Shown one piece after another: positions 25,839 to 37,268 of a DNA stretch of 64,000 nucleotides; the stretch's first letter is position 1; the number at the start of each line of letters is the position of its first letter. The stretch spans positions 22,855,034-22,919,033 of the forward strand of contig CM068587.1 in assembly GCA_035048485.1 (NCBI GenBank). Reading direction: 5' to 3'. The notes under the pieces are model-generated. The model ran no database searches. It worked only from the letters and a program-made list of their open reading frames with translations, and was not told the origin of the DNA. The translations under genes and the position numbers were made by a program. The stretch comes from Pteria penguin. Its lineage: Eukaryota > Mollusca > Bivalvia > Pterioida > Pteriidae.

Positions 25839-26966
25839 ATATCAGCTCAATCTAAAGTTTGTGCATCGCTTCTGTCACCTTACTATTCCACACATTGTAG
25901 TCCGTAGGGAAAAAAATGGTAGGGTTTTTCTCTGTTTTTGTTGAAAAATGATGAAAAAATGTCATATTATATAACCATTGTTTTCTTGTTTTTCAGCTTG
26001 AGGACTAGTATACATGATACCTACCTTATTCAGTTTGATGATTATAATAATATGATATTATAATTGAAATATTTATAGTTTAAATTTAATTCACAGTTTC
26101 GGCGTTGAACATCATTGAAAAGGCATTTTACAGATGATGCACTAGATTAATTCATGCATCCTCTCATATTAACAGAGCCCACTGAGGGATTATAGAAATC
26201 TAATACAGATACTGCAGTAGCTGGTGCTGTATCATTATGATACAAATAACAAGATAGTTTAATTCCGAGGTGTTTATAACACTTTTTTTTCATTTCCGTG
26301 ATATAAGTAACGTACGTTGGTTTAGACAACATGTAAATACTGTTGTGATACTCTTAAAGGTGCCTATTGTTTATGCGTATCAAAAGCGACGCGTTTGTAT
26401 GAGATTTCCCGCGATAAGTCAATTAGATTTGAAATGGTTACCAAGTACACTTTTTCAAGTCCAAACAAAAACAAAGGCTGTTACACGCCGAAAGAAACAT
26501 TTGTCACGAAACGGAGACATGTCAAATCTAAACAAAATTAATGATGTTAAAGTGCCATGGATTGAAGGCGAACGGCAAATAAGAGAGCTCAAGGCGTGGC
26601 CTTGCTCCTATGTTGTATATGCTATGCGAGTGCGGGATACTGATCAAAGTGAACACCGGCAGAATCCACTACCAAGAATCGAAGAAGAAAACACGGCCAA
26701 TTTTTGACATAATCTTCAAAAGAGCAATTTGTCGACAGCGCTTATGAGGCTCAATTTGTCCTGTGTCTGTCCGTTCTTCTGTCTTGTCTTTGAAGTTGAC
26801 TGTTTTGTTTTGTAATCACCTCTTAATACTATCAACGCTACCACATGAGACATGCATGTCTCAATCTGTTTTACGACCAAATATAAAAACTTATTATTGA
26901 AAAACCATCAAGTGAAAATGCAAAGCGATGTATTATAGCGGTCACTTTCTCCGTCATATGGTCATA
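25839..26966. other. Unassigned stretch with a 145-codon open frame
   Basis: 26270-26707 (+) is open for 145 codons; its second half (from about 26519) is polar and Lys/Arg/Glu-rich. There is no recognised domain, clear splice sites or repeat explanation. It may be chance or part of an exon. Confidence 0.25.
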
Positions 26967-27055
26967 TGGTCCGTCTATGTGGTGCAGTGGTAAAGACCGT
27001 TGGTTGCAATCTATGCTTAAGACGAAAGGAGTCATCCTGAGGTCGTAAGTTCGAA
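26967..27055 (+). mobile_element. tRNA-like SINE head
   Basis: A-box-like TGGTGCAGTGG and B-box-like AAGTTCGAAACC about 60 bp apart after CCGTCTATG. No conserved middle or tail was identified. Confidence 0.45.
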
Positions 27056-27314
27056 ACCAAATAACCTTACCTGTCCATGGCCAGGGTGCCCGACAGGAGG
27101 TCAAGCCAGCTTCGAATATCGCCTACACATCGATGTGTCGTCACATACATGTCAGAAATATGATCGACTGTGACGTTAACCAACAATGAAACAAACAACT
27201 TACCAGTAACCACATGTGACCAAACGCTATGATTTTCAAATGAAACACTCATATCAAGTTGTATAAATTCAATAATTTACTTGTACTAAGCAAAGGAGCA
27301 GATGTGACTTAAAT

Positions 27315-28575
27315 GTAAAGATGATGGATAAATCCAAACCACAAGTCCAAAAATCATGAAACCAGAGGACATACAAAATCAGTGAAAATGAAAAACAAAT
27401 GGAAAATAACAAAATATGTCTACTTGAAGAGCATATGTGAACCCCTGTGATGGAGTGAGATCAGGTGCCCGGGGAGAGTGAGCATCTCCTGCTTGCTAGC
27501 AACACCCGTCACATATAACCAGTAGAAAGAGTCAGATCGTGTAAATTCCATATGTATTTATATATGGAGAAGTCGAAGTAGGTAACCTTCTAGTGTAGAA
27601 GGTGTCAAATCTGTGTAAAATAATCGGAATCGGTCTCAGTCCAGAATATCATTTAAAAGTCTGGATAACGAGATATCATATGGAGTAATAAGAGTCTCGT
27701 AACGACCGTAGAACTTCCCCAGTGACGTTGCTAGTCTAGCACATATATAACCCTGGTTGAGCAGCTTAACTGAAGGTCGCCTAGCCCTCAGAACAAAGTC
27801 ATTGTAATTTGAACATGCTCTGGAATAACGTATTAACTGAGATATGAATACGCCGTATGCGGGCGATGATGGAATGTTGCTACTTATGAAAGGAAAGTTT
27901 GTGATAGCGAAATTGAAATCGTCACGCTTGTCATAGAGTGAGGTGTTCAATTGACCATTAATGTCGAAAGACAACATAATATCTAAATACGAAGTAGAAT
28001 TACTACTTTCTGTGGTTTCTTTGACCTCCAGTTCACTTGGATAGATGATGCTAAGGTAATCCGCGAATGAAGGATTATTAATTGAAAGCAAGTCATCTAT
28101 ATATCTGTAAGTAAAATTGAAGCCAAGAGCCAATTGTTTTTTTTTCCTTGCGAAAGCAAAGACTGAATGAATTCAGCTTCGTATTAGTAAAGGAATATGT
28201 CAGCCAGAAGCGGAGCACAGTTAGTGCTAATTGGAATGCCGACAATTTGTAGAAAAACCTTACCTCCAAACACTACAAAAATGTTATCGATAAGAAAGTT
28301 CAACATCTGGATGACAGCTGTTTCAGTGTATTTATTTTTGGAATCAGAATTTTCCCTAACAAAGTAAGTTTTATCGTGGCCTATTACTATATATTTGAAT
28401 TTGCGGCTTCCGTTTTTACTTATAAATGCATTTTGAATAATTTCCGCTAATCTGTCTTTTAATTTCTGATGAGGGATCGTTGTGTAAAGAGTCGAAAAGT
28501 CAAAAGACTTGATGGAGTGAATTTTAGTAAAACTTTTTGATGTTAGATGTTCTAACAACTCTTTTGAATTTTTAA
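27315..28575 (-). mobile_element. Penelope-like element family A, copy 2
   Basis: The longest family-A copy: RT from before motif A to the end, then the 3' UTR down to about 27315 (mirror of 534-856). It is 5'-truncated at about 28575. Confidence 0.88.
27636..28560 (-). pseudogene. PLE-A reverse transcriptase (motifs A to thumb), broken
   Basis: Order on the minus strand: SFDFSTLYTTIPH (motif A, catalytic Asp), an insertion-rich stretch, GIPISTNCAPLLADIFLY (motif B; other copies have GIPMGTN), then YRYIDDLLSIN (motif C) and the thumb region ending SRLLNDILD and TGA at 27636. Two breaks separate the parts: a TAA after DIFLY at about 28184 where copy 3 has a Ser codon, and a frameshift in the A run at about 28138-28146. 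A dead copy, and the only one here showing motif A of this family. Confidence 0.85.
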
Positions 28576-29660
28576 GGATGTATTACGAAATGTATGACGA
28601 AACCTCCAGATCTGGAGACACATAGAGTAAGTATGACATAAGATGCCGCAGCTGCAGAACTGACGTGGAGAAAGTTAGCAAAAATGATGTGTGAATTATC
28701 TATTATACTGCCGTCATGAGGCGGAGAAAAATGGTAGGGCCGTTGATTTGGGGGGGGGGGGTCTCTCCCTCCCAAATCCTCCGTATTACACTCCGAAATC
28801 GATTTCTTTCATAATTCAGTATATTCTAGAAAGAAGGTGCTTTGATGTCACTCAGTAATATTTCAGTTACATGTATAAAGAACACGCCCATGAATTTCTT
28901 GTCAGTAATTTTTTTTTTAAATACAGTTCTGAAAAATGCCACCAGATACGAATTTACGTGAAAATTCCTAAAAATTCGTATTTCTCAAAAATTTAATCAA
29001 CAGAAATCATAAAAATTATTATAAAATAAATAATAAATATTAAATATTGCAAAATCTAAAACAAATTAACAGAAATATAGCAATTAGACGACAGAGATAA
29101 AATGCTTCAAAATGCTTTTATATTGTTCCCTCTAGATGGCGTGGCTGATTTCTGGAAAGGATGCGCGGTGACCCCTTAATATTTTTTTTATCAAACACAC
29201 ACACGACATATTTTTTATTTCAGTGCCGTATTTAAAAAACCATAAGAACATTATTTTCCCATGATACCTTACACTGTGTGTTAAGTATTTTGACAGGGGT
29301 TTTTCCATTCGATTCATTTCCATTTATAGTGAATATTTTATCATTAACGCCATAGTGATTTTTAAAAGCTAACATATTTGTTTGCGATACCTATAGGCGA
29401 AAATGTAGAATTTATTGTTTATTGCTTTATTTATGGAAACAACATTTTGCTGGTCACATGAAGAGCTCATTTGTGAGGAATTAACTTTCACTTGGGTTTT
29501 TTATTTATTATTTTTTTTTTTTCGATATAACTTTATAAATGATTCACTAAAAACAAAAGATACTTGAGCTATATCTGTCTGTAGATAGCTTTTAATTATT
29601 ATTGCGTTCATTTGATAAATAATTTTTACAAGTATTTAAGATTATCACACTTAGGCTTGA
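28576..29660. other. AT-rich stretch
   Basis: A poly-G tract lies near 28750. No gene was recognised. Confidence 0.4.
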
Positions 29661-29669
29661 AACTTCAAT

Positions 29670-29776
29670 TACTGTTGTTGTTGTTGTTATTTTTGTTGTT
29701 GTTGTTTTGTTATTATGATTATAATTGTTATTATCATTATCATTATTATTATTATTATTTATTATTATTATCATTA
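29670..29776. repeat. (GTT)n and (ATT)n microsatellite
   Basis: Trinucleotide runs giving spurious Leu/Tyr or Asn/Thr open frames. Confidence 0.9.
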
Positions 29777-29839
29777 CAAATGCTGTCTCAATTATGAGAT
29801 GTCAAGTCAACAGCTTGAAAATTTAACTTAACGGATACT

Positions 29840-30760
29840 CTATTACATTCGAGATTCTTTTTTCAAGTGTTCGACAGAAAGGTCCGAGAAAGTGCGATTG
29901 CTGGAAATTACCCATCACTTAGCCTCCATTAATCCATTTAATGTTTGTTTGCTTTTGCCGTGATAGCAGTTAGTTCTGCAACGGTGACTTTTCATTTCAC
30001 TTTTGATTTTAATTTTATCTTCCTAGTGTAAATTGTTTCTAATTATGCCTATTACGTTCTTGTGGTAAGTAAGTTTTATACGGGTATTTTGCATATAGAT
30101 CTAATGCAGGAAAATTATTATCGGTAGATATTTTCACAAGGTTATCATTAGTAATTTTCCTTTAAAAGAAAAGTAAAAGAATAGTAGCAAAAATAAGAAA
30201 TTAAAGATCTCAAGAGGTTTAAATGTAATTTACTGAACCAACTATTTGGTATATCCGATAATATGATTAAGGCCCCATAATGATAGCCCTTGCTGTTCAG
30301 GAGTAGCTGTAACAAACAAAAATTCAAGATTTCCACCATGGCACCAAAGGCCTATTTTCTAAGAGAAGACAGAGGGCATCTGACCAGGTTGTCTGGAACA
30401 AATCATCAAGGACGTGCACATAAAACATGATAATAGTATTTAAACAAGAAAAGAGTACAAAAATATTCAATTGCACTGCAGTTACAATACCGACTTAGGA
30501 CGGTCAATTAAAGTAACAAACGTCACTCCATTGATGTGATTAACCAGTTTACGGGCGCCCACCCTCCATAGCCTATCATCCACTGAAGCCTCACACCAAT
30601 AGGACCTACCGTTCAGGAATAGCGATAACAAGAAATTCAATATTAAGAAGATACCTACAGATCAAAACGGGCAACCGTATTCCGTGTCTCAATATACGAA
30701 ATATTTATATTGATGAAATTGACGAAAGCAGTCCGCCTACTGTTTGTATTATGGTATTGT
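29840..30760 (+). repeat. Unit X copy a, left part
   Basis: It aligns with 41310-42220 (landmarks CTAATGCAGGAAAATT, GATATTTTCACA, GGTTTAAATGTAAT, TCATCCACTGAAGCC, TTATATTGATGAAA) and with parts of 38.1-39.2 kb and 44.0-45.0 kb. It stops where PLE-B begins and resumes at about 35515. No coding content. A fragment of the ~236-bp PLE-B terminal unit is present inverted at 30459-30550. Confidence 0.75.
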
Positions 30761-30805
30761 TTGTATTATGTTTTACTACTGTTTGTATTATGGTATTATA
30801 TCCAT

Positions 30806-31287
30806 CGATGCTTGGATGGCAATGCCCCTCGCCTCCCATCATATGGTATCTATATATCTCAATTAGTTCGATTTGTCAGAGGCTGCACCGATGTTTTGGA
30901 CATTCATAAAAGAAATTTACAAATTACTACTAAACTTTTAACTCAGTGTTACAGATATCACAAGCTAAGAAAAACATTCGGCAAATTCTTCAGATCTTAT
31001 TCAGAACTTCTGTCTAAATTTGGAAATATTTCTTTTAAACATTATGTATCCAATGGAATTTCCCATCCTAATTTTTACGTGATCTCGTATATAAACTAAG
31101 GAAAGTAAAAGGCTCCGATAACGTTATTTTATCATGTAATAAAATAGTCAAACGTCTTCTAAATAGACAATATGACATTGAGATCATCAAAAAGACTATA
31201 GGTCTTGTATTTGGCCCCTCTACAGCCTTATGCAGACTTTTACTTGAACGTTGCACGCTGACTAACAGGGCGGTGGGGACTATATGA
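30806..31287 (+). pseudogene. PLE-B reverse transcriptase, C-terminal part (upstream copy)
   Basis: Matches 34286-34768 at high identity (YGIYISQLVRFVRGCTDV, KLRKTFGKF, RQYDIEIIKKTIGLVFGPS). One G is missing relative to the downstream copy (TTTTTACGTGAT against TTTTTACGGTGAT, near 31080), shifting the frame. Confidence 0.85.
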
Positions 31288-31794
31288 CGGGCCTTGTCCA
31301 AACCTCTTTCAGAAGAGACATGGTCCTGAACCTCGTCCCCTCTGACTGTTAGTCGAGACTCCTACAGATCTAGGGTCTTAGCTCGCTTTCAGACTGGCAG
31401 AGCACGGTTTATCATGTTGATGTGGCATATATTTTTAGATCATTATGTGTTTTACAATACCTTACGTGTTTATATTTTTATGACCTCTCAATATGCGATA
31501 CCTGTTGACCCTCGTACTTTACATGGAGAATTATTTATAAATTTTTAAATGTACGTCTTTTTTCTTTCATATCTACACTTATTCTCAGATGCAGTGTGGA
31601 GCCTGTAAAAAGGTTCCCCGTGTCTGGGTGTTTCAAGTGTTATTATTCACCCAATAGTTACTGACTTGGTTGTGTGGGAGTTTTCCCCAGGGTTTGTACA
31701 TCCTTATCCCCCCTTTTCATTAAAATGGCTTCAAATATAATAAAAATAAAATACAAATCTCCTAAATTATAATCACACCACTTAGATTGCCTCT

Positions 31795-34768
31795 GTGTCC
31801 ACTCCTCATATACCTGGTATTTCTTGTAGAAAATTATTCGGCACCACTAAAGTTCTTATTTCTCCACTTAAAAGTAGTTTCCCTATTAAACGTTCGATCT
31901 CATTTTCAAAAACATTCACACCTATAAATTCTTACAGAGCTGTCAATTCTATACGCAGAGGGTATTCTAAGATTAATAAGTGCAACGCCAAGAAATGTAT
32001 TACTTGCCATCATTTAAACTGCAAGTCCAATATTGAATCTTCGGTTAATGGAAATATATTTAACACCAAATTAGACAAAGACATAGATTGAAATACTGCC
32101 AATGTTATATATGTCATCACTTGAGAAGCTAGAGGATGTGGGGCTCAATATGTCAGGGAAACTTCTCAAACTTTGAAACAACGTTTTCGAAATCATTCCT
32201 ATAAAATTCGTAATAATTCACGACGTAAATACCAGAATTTTCTTTATAACCACTTATATAAATACCAACATAATATTAACAATGTGAAAATAACTCCAAT
32301 AGAAAATATCTCTAAATTACCAGGTGATACGAAATCAGATGTTAAAAAACGACTTTTGGAAACCGAGCTCTACTGGATTAAACAACTACAAACCCCATAC
32401 CCTCTTGGTCTCAACGACCAAATATATCGACAAGGTAATATTTCTTCTCGTCAGAATAAGATCAATATTTTTACATTAAGACATAAAACTATTAGAAAAC
32501 GTAGGTCACAAGGTCGTCGTCGTAATCGTAACATCAGAAAACGTAATCGTTTAAATAGGTCATTAAACGATCTTTTATTTATCGCAAAAAATAATGGCCG
32601 TCATGAACTTTTGCATGCACTATCCTCTATTCCGGTAAATAAATTGAAACCTATCCTGGACGAAGCTGATCTTCGAAGTTTACGCAATTCTGATTGATAT
32701 AAACTCAATTTGATTATTTTATTTTCATATAATAAACTCTTTCCTCGTATTCCGTCTCTTCTACCCAAGCAGCAATTTCTCAAAATTAAATTTATTAATA
32801 AAGGCTTCGATCTACTTAACATTTCTAATATTTTCCGTGATCATAGAGTCACATCTAAAATCCCCCAATATTTTGAGAATTTAGAACCTCCACTTATTTG
32901 TTACCAGTACAGGTCATGTTATTACTGGTGACCTAAACTGTATTTCGGACAAGAAATTGAGCACCCTTTTTGGAAAAGGACCTAAATATAGGTTACCGTC
33001 CAGGATAGATTTCAATAAATGCCGTGACGTTATAGAAGATGCTTTAACTACATATTGTAAACGTTGGTGTAAAAAAGAACAGGTAAAGGTTCATGCTCTT
33101 AATGATTGGAAATTCGAGATTTTAAAAATTGTCGATATCCGTGTAAAGAACTTTACGGAAAATCCGCATTTATTTCAACAGCCTAATACATTGACGACAA
33201 ATTCTATTAAAAAGAAGATAGCTGACTTACATGCTAAATATCTCTTTGTTCCCGCTGATAAAGCAGGTAATAACATAATAGTTGTTTGAAAACTATATTA
33301 TATTGAAGTACTTAAAAACGAATTAAACTCCACTCATACATATTTTGAAAGCCCTACCTCAAAAGAGAGCACCTTGCACGATCACCTCATGACCATGTCC
33401 GACTTCAAAATTAAAACTGATAAATCTGATCTACCAACCATGTATTGGCTCCCAAAACTACATAAAAGTCCATATAAATCACGTTTCATATCTAATTCTA
33501 GCCACTGCTCTACTACGGTACTATCGAAACATATTACGTCTGCTCTAACTGCTATAAAAGATCATATTATCAAATATTGTGATGTCGCATTTCATAATAG
33601 TAACATCAATTACTTTTGGTCGATTAAAAATTCTCATGAAGTAATAGACAAACTTCTTTCGCTAAATTTCAAAGCGACTCAAATTTCTACATTTGATTTT
33701 TCTACACTTTATACATCTCTGCCTCATGATTTGATTAAAAGCAAGTTGCTGTCTCTTATACAATGGTGTTTTCACAGAGAATCTAAAACGTACATATGTA
33801 CTTCCAATAACTCTGGATTCTTTTCCAACAAACAATATACTTCATATAAATACTGGACTTGCAAGGAATTATGTAAAGCACTAGATTTTCTCATGAATAA
33901 TATTTTTGTGCAATTTGATGGCAAGATATATCAACAAATAGTTGGAATTCCTATGGGTACTAACTGCGCGCCTCTGATAGCAGATTTATTTCTTTATTGT
34001 TATGAGAGGGATTTTATGGTTTCTATTCAAAATTCAAAACGTTTTGACCTCATTGACAAATTTAATAACACTTGCAGATATCTGGATGACATTTTGGTTA
34101 TTGACAACCCTGAATTCGAACAATTTATTTCAGAAATATGTCCACCAGAGCTCACATTGAATAAAGCTAATACTTGAGATAAATCTACACCTTTCTTAGA
34201 TTTAAACATCAAAATTATCAACAACCTAATATATACTAATATTTATGATAAACGTGAGGATTTTGGATTTCCTATTGTAAATTTCCCTTACTTGGATGGC
34301 GATGTCCCTCGACTCCCATCATATGGTATCTATATATCTCAATTAGTTCGATTTGTCAGAGGCTGCACCGATGTTTTGGACTTTCATAAACGAAATTTAC
34401 AAATCACTACTAAACTTTTAACTCAGGGTTACAGATATCACAAGCTAAGAAAAACATTCGGCAAATTCTTAGGATCTTATTCAGAACTTCTGTCTAAATT
34501 TGGAAATATTTCTTTTCAACAGTATGTATCCAATAGAATTTCCCATCCTAATTTTTACGGTGATCTCGTATATAAACTAAGGAAAGTAAAAGGCTCCGAT
34601 AACGTTATTTTATCATGTAATAAAATAGTCAAACGTCTCCTAAATAGACAATATGATATTGAGATCATCAAAAAGACTATAGGTCTTGTATTCGGCCCCT
34701 CTACAGCCTTATGCAGACTTTTACTTGAACGTTGCACGCTGACTAACAGGGCGGTGGGGACTATATGA
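31795..34768 (+). pseudogene. Naiad-like PLE polyprotein: N-terminal GIY-YIG endonuclease + reverse transcriptase, with five in-frame TGA codons
   Basis: Retroelement replication protein. In order: a basic N-terminus; a Cys-rich lead (CNAKKCITCHHLNC); a GIY-YIG nuclease (NVIYVIT, QYVRETSQTLKQRF, then ETELYWIKQLQTPYPLGLND); a basic linker (RRRNRNIRKRNRLNRSLNDL); GHVITGDLN; RT with VPADKAGNNIIVV, YWLPKLHKSPYKSRFISNS, TFDFSTLYTSLPH (motif A), GIPMGTNCAPLIADLFLY (B), CRYLDDILVID (C) and a thumb. Endonuclease before RT is the permuted order known from Naiad/Chlamys PLEs. In-frame TGAs lie at 32089, 32122, 32695, 33287 and 34175, with no in-frame TAA or TAG; those at 32089, 32122 and 33287 sit where relatives carry Cys. 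Between about 32905 and 32945 the frame shifts and the CxC linker motif expected before GHV.TGDL is absent, so this copy is damaged in any case. Confidence 0.82.
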
Positions 34769-35041
34769 CGGGCCTTGTCCAAACCTCTTTCAGAGGAGAC
34801 ATGGTCCTGAACCTCGTCCCCTCTGACTGTTAGTCAGGACTCCTACAGATCTAGGGTCTTAGCTCCCTTTCAGACTGGCAGAGCACGGTTTATCATGTTG
34901 ATGTCGCATATATTTTTATACCATTATGTGTTTTACAATACCTTACGTGTTTATATTTTTATGACCTCTCAATATGCGATACCTGTTGACCCTTGTTCTT
35001 TACATGGAGGATTATTTATAAATTTTTAAATGTACGTCTTT

Positions 35042-35513
35042 TGATTGTTCTGCTGTTATGGTGAGTGGGAAGGTGGGCCCGTAAACCGGTTAACCACACC
35101 ATTTGTTTGGCTTCTGTCAAATTAAATGACCGTCCTAAGTCAGTATCGTAATTGCACTACAATCAAATATTTTTGTAATGTGTTAAATGTTCTATTATAT
35201 TATTTATATCCATGTATTGTATAGCTCCATGGTGACTTCTGCCACATAACTGAGCCAGTAACTCCTCTTTTTTCTTTGATTGTTCTTCTGTTACGGTGAG
35301 TGGGAATGTGGGCCCGTAAACCGGTTAACCACACCATTTGTTTGTTTTTTGTCAAATTAAATGACCGTCCTAAGTCGGTATCGTAATTGCACTACAATCA
35401 AATATTTTTGTAATGTGTTATATGTACTAGTACATTATTTATATTCATGTATTGTATAGCTCCATGGTGACTTCTGCCATATAACTGAGCCAGTAACTCC
35501 TCTTCTTTCTTGC
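35042..35513 (+). repeat. Two direct ~236-bp units at the PLE-B 3' side
   Basis: Each unit runs from GATTGTTCTGCTGTTATGGT (second unit: TTCTTCTGTTACGG) to CTGAGCCAGTAACTCCTC and contains GGCCCGTAAACCGGTTAACC. Pieces occur inverted at 30459-30550 and 41852-41902. They may be pseudo-LTR material of PLE-B or a separate short repeat; no RT-coding content. Confidence 0.7.
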
Positions 35514-35514
35514 A

Positions 35515-36250
35515 AAAGTAAAAATGTATTACTTACTAAACAATTAACGAATACACATCACTATCACTAGGGATAATTACGCTTGTAGCACAAACTTTGT
35601 CACAATAAAGTGAAACTAAACATACGGTTTCTGAAAATGGTATAACTGGTATTAATTCTACTAGAAACCCCCGAGTAAACTTTTCAAGACTACAGGATGA
35701 TATACAATTCATAATGGTAACACTTATCAAACACCTATTATGAAATATTTAAATCGGGAAAAATAAGAGAGAAGTACCGAGAATTTTCAATTACTTACTC
35801 CATGACAAACGGACAGCTCTTCTGAATAAATATTAACGGAGTGGAGCAAACTTAGACCTTTATCAGTCTGATTTTATGTTTGGGATGCAGGGGCGGAAAA
35901 GTATTTCCGTTTAACTTCTTTTATCATTATCAATGGAAAAGTTTTGAAATGTAAAAGTGGAATTTTATGGCCATGTACTTGAAAAGACAAAAGGGACTAA
36001 AGGATTCCGAGATTTTATGGTAACATTTCACCAATGACACAGGAAAGCCCACCATCAAAAGTCATTCTTAATTACCTTTTTAGCATCCTTGGAATAAGCA
36101 GTTGTAGCTCGGCTATGCACTTGGCTTGTGACCGAGATGTCCGGACTGAGACTCATCGGTGTCTTGCCGTTTAACCCATGTAGTTTGAATGTCAAAATAA
36201 AGTCAGATAATTTTGCAGGACATGTTAATTAGAGGCTAATTACCCTCAAT
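35515..36250 (+). repeat. Unit X copy a, right part
   Basis: Continues unit X after the PLE-B cluster: aligns with 42245-42890 (CTACAGGATGATATA, GGCGGAAAAGTATTT against AGCGGAAAAGCATTT, TTTTATGGTAACATT, AATTACCTTTTTAGCAT). It ends in a degenerate SINE head (36100-36180, GCTTGTGACCGAGATGTCC). Confidence 0.75.
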
Positions 36251-36554
36251 ATTCATTCCGGACTCCATCTTCGTTTTCTCAAATATACGATTCGTACACA
36301 TTCGTACACAAATCGATTCGACGAATTTCCCGAAAACACGGATATTTACCGAATATACGGTGCAATGTACCGACAACACACATGTATTTACCGAAAACAC
36401 GTTTCGAATTACATGTATATAACTTTACACAAATAATGTAAAGGAAAGGGGAAAAAACAGAGGAACTTTATCACATATACAGAGATGTGGAACACTTTCT
36501 TCTGAACATCGCAGTCAACTGACATTCCACTTAAATATTGTAATTTTAATCGTA

Positions 36555-36650
36555 TTTTAAAGCACCTGGTGTCACCCCTGAATTTCAGGGGTCCGTGAAT
36601 GTGCACTGTAGTACTTTGTTATAAGAGCCATTGTCATGTGACACCAGTTA
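36555..36650 (-). repeat. Dispersed repeat Z, copy 2
   Basis: Inverse of 8034-8122 (on the minus strand: CATTCACGGACCCCTGAAAT, ACACCAGGTGCTTTAAAAT). Confidence 0.6.
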
Positions 36651-36700
36651 TTTTCGTATTTTAAAAGAACTGAAATGTTTGACGTTTTAAGTGAATGCTT

Positions 36701-36929
36701 GTGAATGCGGTACCAAGTGATTTTGGTACCTATGCTTATGTCATGGTTTGGTGATTTCGGTACATGTTTTATTTCTCTTCTAAAATGACAAAACAAATCA
36801 GCTGTATGTTTTGTAAGTGACTTAGATAAGTAAGTACATAAATGTAATGACCACATAAGTTTTTTAAGTTACCTATGCATTCATCTTTCAATCCCGCCGG
36901 GTACCGTAATCACTAGGTACCGCATTCAT
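36701..36929. mobile_element. ~229-bp MITE with 29-bp terminal inverted repeats
   Basis: TGAATGCGGTACCAAGTGAT (36702) is mirrored at 36900-36928 with three mismatches over 29 bp. GGTACC occurs in both arms and inner copies (GTGATTTCGGTAC) lie between. No ORF; superfamily unknown. Confidence 0.65.
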
Positions 36930-37066
36930 ATGTATGAAACATTGTCTGACTTTTCTGGTGGAAGCTCAGATTAATCTAAGAGTTTTATTGACCGATCCAC
37001 CAATTTTAAGGGATTTTATTATTAGTGAAGCGTCGGGCTACTCTCATTTGATGATCGCACAGTAGA

Positions 37067-37268
37067 AGATTGACTGATTGATTAATTGATTATTGTTTTA
37101 CGTCACTCCACGATTATTTCACGTATATGGTGACGGTATCTGCCTGATGCATTGCATAAAAATTTAGACCTTTGCAACGGACCGACCCGAAGCAGTGAGG
37201 GTTCTTTTAAGTGCTACGCCTACCGTGACACGGGACCTCTAGTTTTTCTGTTTTATCCGAAAGACACT
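37067..37268 (-). mobile_element. tRNA-derived SINE, 5'-truncated
   Basis: (TCAA)n tail, 3' block and middle block match the SINE at 3141, ending at TTATCCGAAAGACACTC; the tRNA head is missing. Confidence 0.85.

Larger units (their letters stand above)
30806..35513 (+). mobile_element. Penelope-like element family B (Naiad-like), tandem cluster
   Basis: A 5'-truncated copy (30806-31560: end of RT plus 3' UTR) is followed head-to-tail by a long copy (about 31790-35040: endonuclease, linker, RT, 3' UTR), then two direct ~236-bp units (35042-35277, 35278-35513) ending at GAGCCAGTAACTCCTC. Partial tandem copies and pseudo-LTRs are typical of PLEs. The whole cluster sits inside a copy of unit X, whose halves flank it. 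The 261 bp after each RT stop are colinear in both copies with about nine substitutions. Confidence 0.85.

Noticed and set aside
26270..26707. 145-codon open frame as a gene
   Set aside because: No domain, splice or repeat evidence; kept only as an unassigned stretch.
34769..35026. 84-codon continuation of the PLE-B frame past the TGA at 34766 with only one more TGA before TAA at 35027
   Set aside because: The two copies differ here almost entirely at amino-acid-changing positions, so it behaves like UTR and not protein.
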